The translations under genes and the position numbers were made by a program. Under the pieces are notes generated by a model. It saw only the letters and a list, made by a program, of their open reading frames with translations, was not told the origin of the DNA and made no database searches. Source: Thamnaconus septentrionalis (taxonomy: Eukaryota > Chordata > Actinopteri > Tetraodontiformes > Monacanthidae). From it: a DNA stretch of 64,000 nucleotides. Shown here in pieces: positions 62,170 to 64,000 of the stretch (position 1 is the stretch's first letter; the number at the start of each line of letters is the position of its first letter). The stretch covers positions 13,115,501 through 13,179,500 of the forward strand of contig CM020519.1 of assembly GCA_009823395.1 (NCBI GenBank), read 5' to 3'.

Positions 62170-63060
62170 TGGGTGAGTTGTGGAGCGTGAGAGATGCTGA
62201 ATTATGAGCAGCTCCTTCATGACGGCCAACTGACGCGCTCCGATCGGTCCCGTCTGTAGGTTTCTGCTGGTGCTGCTGCTGGTGGTGGTGCTGCTGGTGC
62301 TGCTGCTGCTGCTGGTGGTGCTGATGTCGCCGGAAGCTGCTCGGCAGCGCAGCCCGCAGCCTACAGTGGATGTGAGGATGGAACCGCGGGGACAGCGGGT
62401 CTGACTCGAGCGACCGGATCGGACTAACGAAACGCGCGCGGGTGCATCTGCTTGACCCGGCTCCTCAACTATAAGACAGAAGACGCTTGAACCCCCTTTT
62501 TTTTTTTTTTTTTTTGATAATGGGATTTCATCACCAAGCGCCTCATTAAGGTGCGTTCCACCAACTTACCCGCGAGGATGCTTTCCCGCGTGCTGCGTTC
62601 GCGAACCGACGGGATTTAAACGCCCCCCGCCCTAAAGTTTTGAGGCGCACTCTTCTTGGGACGCTTGGGGATGAGACACGCGCACGACGTGACCGACGGG
62701 GCTCGTTTCACGCACGGCGGATGGTGTCGATGTGGCCACGGCGGCCGACCGCGAGTCTAACCCGGAGCCCGCGGTTGCCGGCGCGGTCGCGAGGAGAATC
62801 GAGCCCGTAAAAGTTTGCGGACGAGCAGGAGGATGAGGGCACCGCGCCGCGAGCGGGTTCCCCGCGGAGGCGGAGATGAGTGACTGCTGCCGTTCACACC
62901 ACACATGGTTTTAACGCACAAACATCCTCCGTGGATTTCTTTGAGGCTGGAGGAGGAGGAGGATGCGTCTCCAAGCTGCGGATTCCCGATCGGCGCGGAC
63001 GGGAGAGCGCCGGATAGCCGTCCCTCTCTGGGACCACAGGTGTTCCTGGTAAACAGGTAC
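62170..63060 (+). promoter_or_regulatory. ext1: CpG-rich ext1 promoter and probable non-coding first exon
   Basis: From about 62170 the sequence turns GC-rich with many CpG, unlike everything around it, then returns to AT-rich at 63090. A donor-like AACAG before GTACAG lies at 63056/63057, so a 5' UTR exon may end there. A CTG/CTGGTG repeat sits at 62264-62322. No TATA box was seen, as is usual for CpG-island promoters. Confidence 0.55.
62264..62322 (+). repeat. CTG/GTG trinucleotide repeat
   Basis: Imperfect (CTG)n mixed with GGTG units within the CpG-rich region. Confidence 0.85.
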
Positions 63061-63564
63061 AGAGTTGGCGGGTCATTTTGGTTGGCATGACGCAGACTTA
63101 AAAGTGATTTTTTTTTTTTAATTTTTTTTTAAAGCTGCTCACACATTATGTGCCGACATCGTTTTAACTCTCAGAACGACAAGTTTGGCGATCTTACTGT
63201 TGTTGTTACTTTAATCCATTGCTATTTCCATTTTCTTGTAATTTATTTTTGATTTGATTTATTTCGATCAGAAGCAAAACAAATCAACAGAAACATCAGA
63301 AACAAAAGTTCAACCTTCATAACAAACAAACAAAAAAAAGAAAACAAAGGAAATCATGTGGCAGACCGAAAGGGCTAAGGCTGAAGCTAACCAGCTTATA
63401 GATGCCCTAACCTATAATTACATTTATCTAATTAAATTTGTCATTTTTTTCAATCTTACAATAGGCTTTCATAATGACTTGAATCTTGTTACATTTGCTA
63501 CCTAAAAAAAAAACACATTTCTAAGACATGATGTTAACCAATCTTAATTTCTTTTGATTTTTAG

Positions 63565-63850
63565 TGACCTCAAATTCCACAATGCTGAGCTGTGGGTAGA
63601 GCGCTGTCCCCAGGACGGAACTGACCTGTGTCTACCTCCTTGTACATCCTCTCCTCTCCATCACCTTGGTCCCCTGATCTTCAACCCCCACCCTCTTCGT
63701 AACCCCTGAACCCTTCCCCCGCCCCTTCAACTCTCTCAGGCTCACTCCTCTCGTTACTCCTCACCCCCACACTCGCCTGACCCGCCTGCCGTCCCAAACT
63801 CCCTCCCTCGTTCTACCCACCATATCCTCCCCCTAACCTCTGCAGCACAC
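63565..63850 (+). other. ext1: ext1 5' UTR next to the start codon
   Basis: The acceptor TTTTGATTTTTAG at 63552-63564 opens a C-rich, T-rich untranslated stretch leading to ATG 63851. Without cDNA the exon edge is a prediction. Confidence 0.45.
63582..63599 (+). promoter_or_regulatory. Short upstream ORF in ext1 5' UTR
   Basis: ATGCTGAGCTGTGGGTAG codes five residues and stops 251 bases before the ext1 ATG. It lies in the exon if the acceptor at 63563 is used. Confidence 0.4.
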
Positions 63851-64000
63851 ATGCAGGCCAAGAAGCGGTACCTGCTTGTGTCTGTGGCGGCCGGTCTTAT
63901 TTTCCTTGTCTACCTGTGGGCTCTGCAAGTCGGGGAATTTGCGCAGCAGCAGCAGCAGCAACAGCAAAAGCCGTACCAGTACCAACAGTACCCCCAGTAT
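63851..64000 (+). CDS. ext1: ext1: exostosin 1, first coding exon (cut by window end)
   Basis: Fifty codons are visible. MQAKKRYLLVSVAAG starts as EXT1 does in other vertebrates (MQAKKRY), followed by a hydrophobic anchor LLVSVAAGLIFLVYLWAL (residues 8-25), so a type II Golgi/ER membrane protein. EXT1 with EXT2 polymerises heparan sulfate by adding GlcA and GlcNAc. After the anchor comes a run of eight Gln, then KPYQYQQYPQY, which mammalian EXT1 lacks. Fish have several ext1 paralogues and I cannot tell which this is. The catalytic domains lie beyond the window. Confidence 0.9.
   Translation, partial: MQAKKRYLLVSVAAGLIFLVYLWALQVGEFAQQQQQQQQKPYQYQQYPQY

Overview
This is a stretch of vertebrate nuclear DNA from a teleost fish, most likely a spiny-rayed (percomorph) species. 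The evidence is an intronless hatching-enzyme gene of the euteleost HCE type, GT-AG introns, low gene density, long (TA)n, (CA)n and (GATA)n tracts, a tRNA-derived SINE, LINE tails and several small inverted-repeat transposon families. No prokaryotic, viral or organellar features were seen.

Layout. Positions 1-4978 hold the 3' side of scara5 and intergenic DNA. Positions 4979-43627 on the minus strand hold scara5, scavenger receptor class A member 5. I could join eleven coding exons with consistent phases into a 497-residue reading frame: cytoplasmic tail, one membrane segment, glycosylated coiled-coil stalk, Gly-X-Y collagen stretch and a C-terminal six-cysteine SRCR domain. A splice acceptor 10 bases before the start codon implies at least one upstream non-coding exon. 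Its introns (80 bases to 16 kb) hold most of the repeats. Positions 43628-51579 are intergenic, with transposon remnants and candidate regulatory sites. Positions 51580-52408 on the plus strand hold a small SAM-domain gene, called samd12 from the domain and from its position upstream of ext1. Positions 55913-57460 hold an internally deleted hAT-like element. Positions 58746-59546 on the minus strand hold an intronless astacin of the high choriolytic enzyme type, with a TATA box and poly(A) signal. From about 62170 to the window end, on the plus strand, lie a CpG-rich promoter and the first coding exon of ext1, the heparan-sulfate copolymerase gene, cut off by the window edge.

The genes do not form an operon or a single pathway. 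samd12 and ext1 in tandem match the human 8q24 neighbourhood. scara5 lies at 8p21 in human, so its position beside samd12 here is a synteny observation. The hatching-enzyme gene sits between samd12 and ext1 in the opposite direction, as expected for a copy that arrived by retrotransposition.

I did not find a convincing new biological system. The items most worth a second look are a dispersed inverted-repeat element with at least five copies (one fills over half of a short scara5 intron), a long near-perfect hairpin at 42497-42618, two CTCF-like motifs placed back to back inside the hAT-like element, a 14-base palindrome upstream of the hatching-enzyme TATA box, a glutamine/tyrosine-rich insertion after the ext1 membrane anchor, and a possible upstream exon of samd12.
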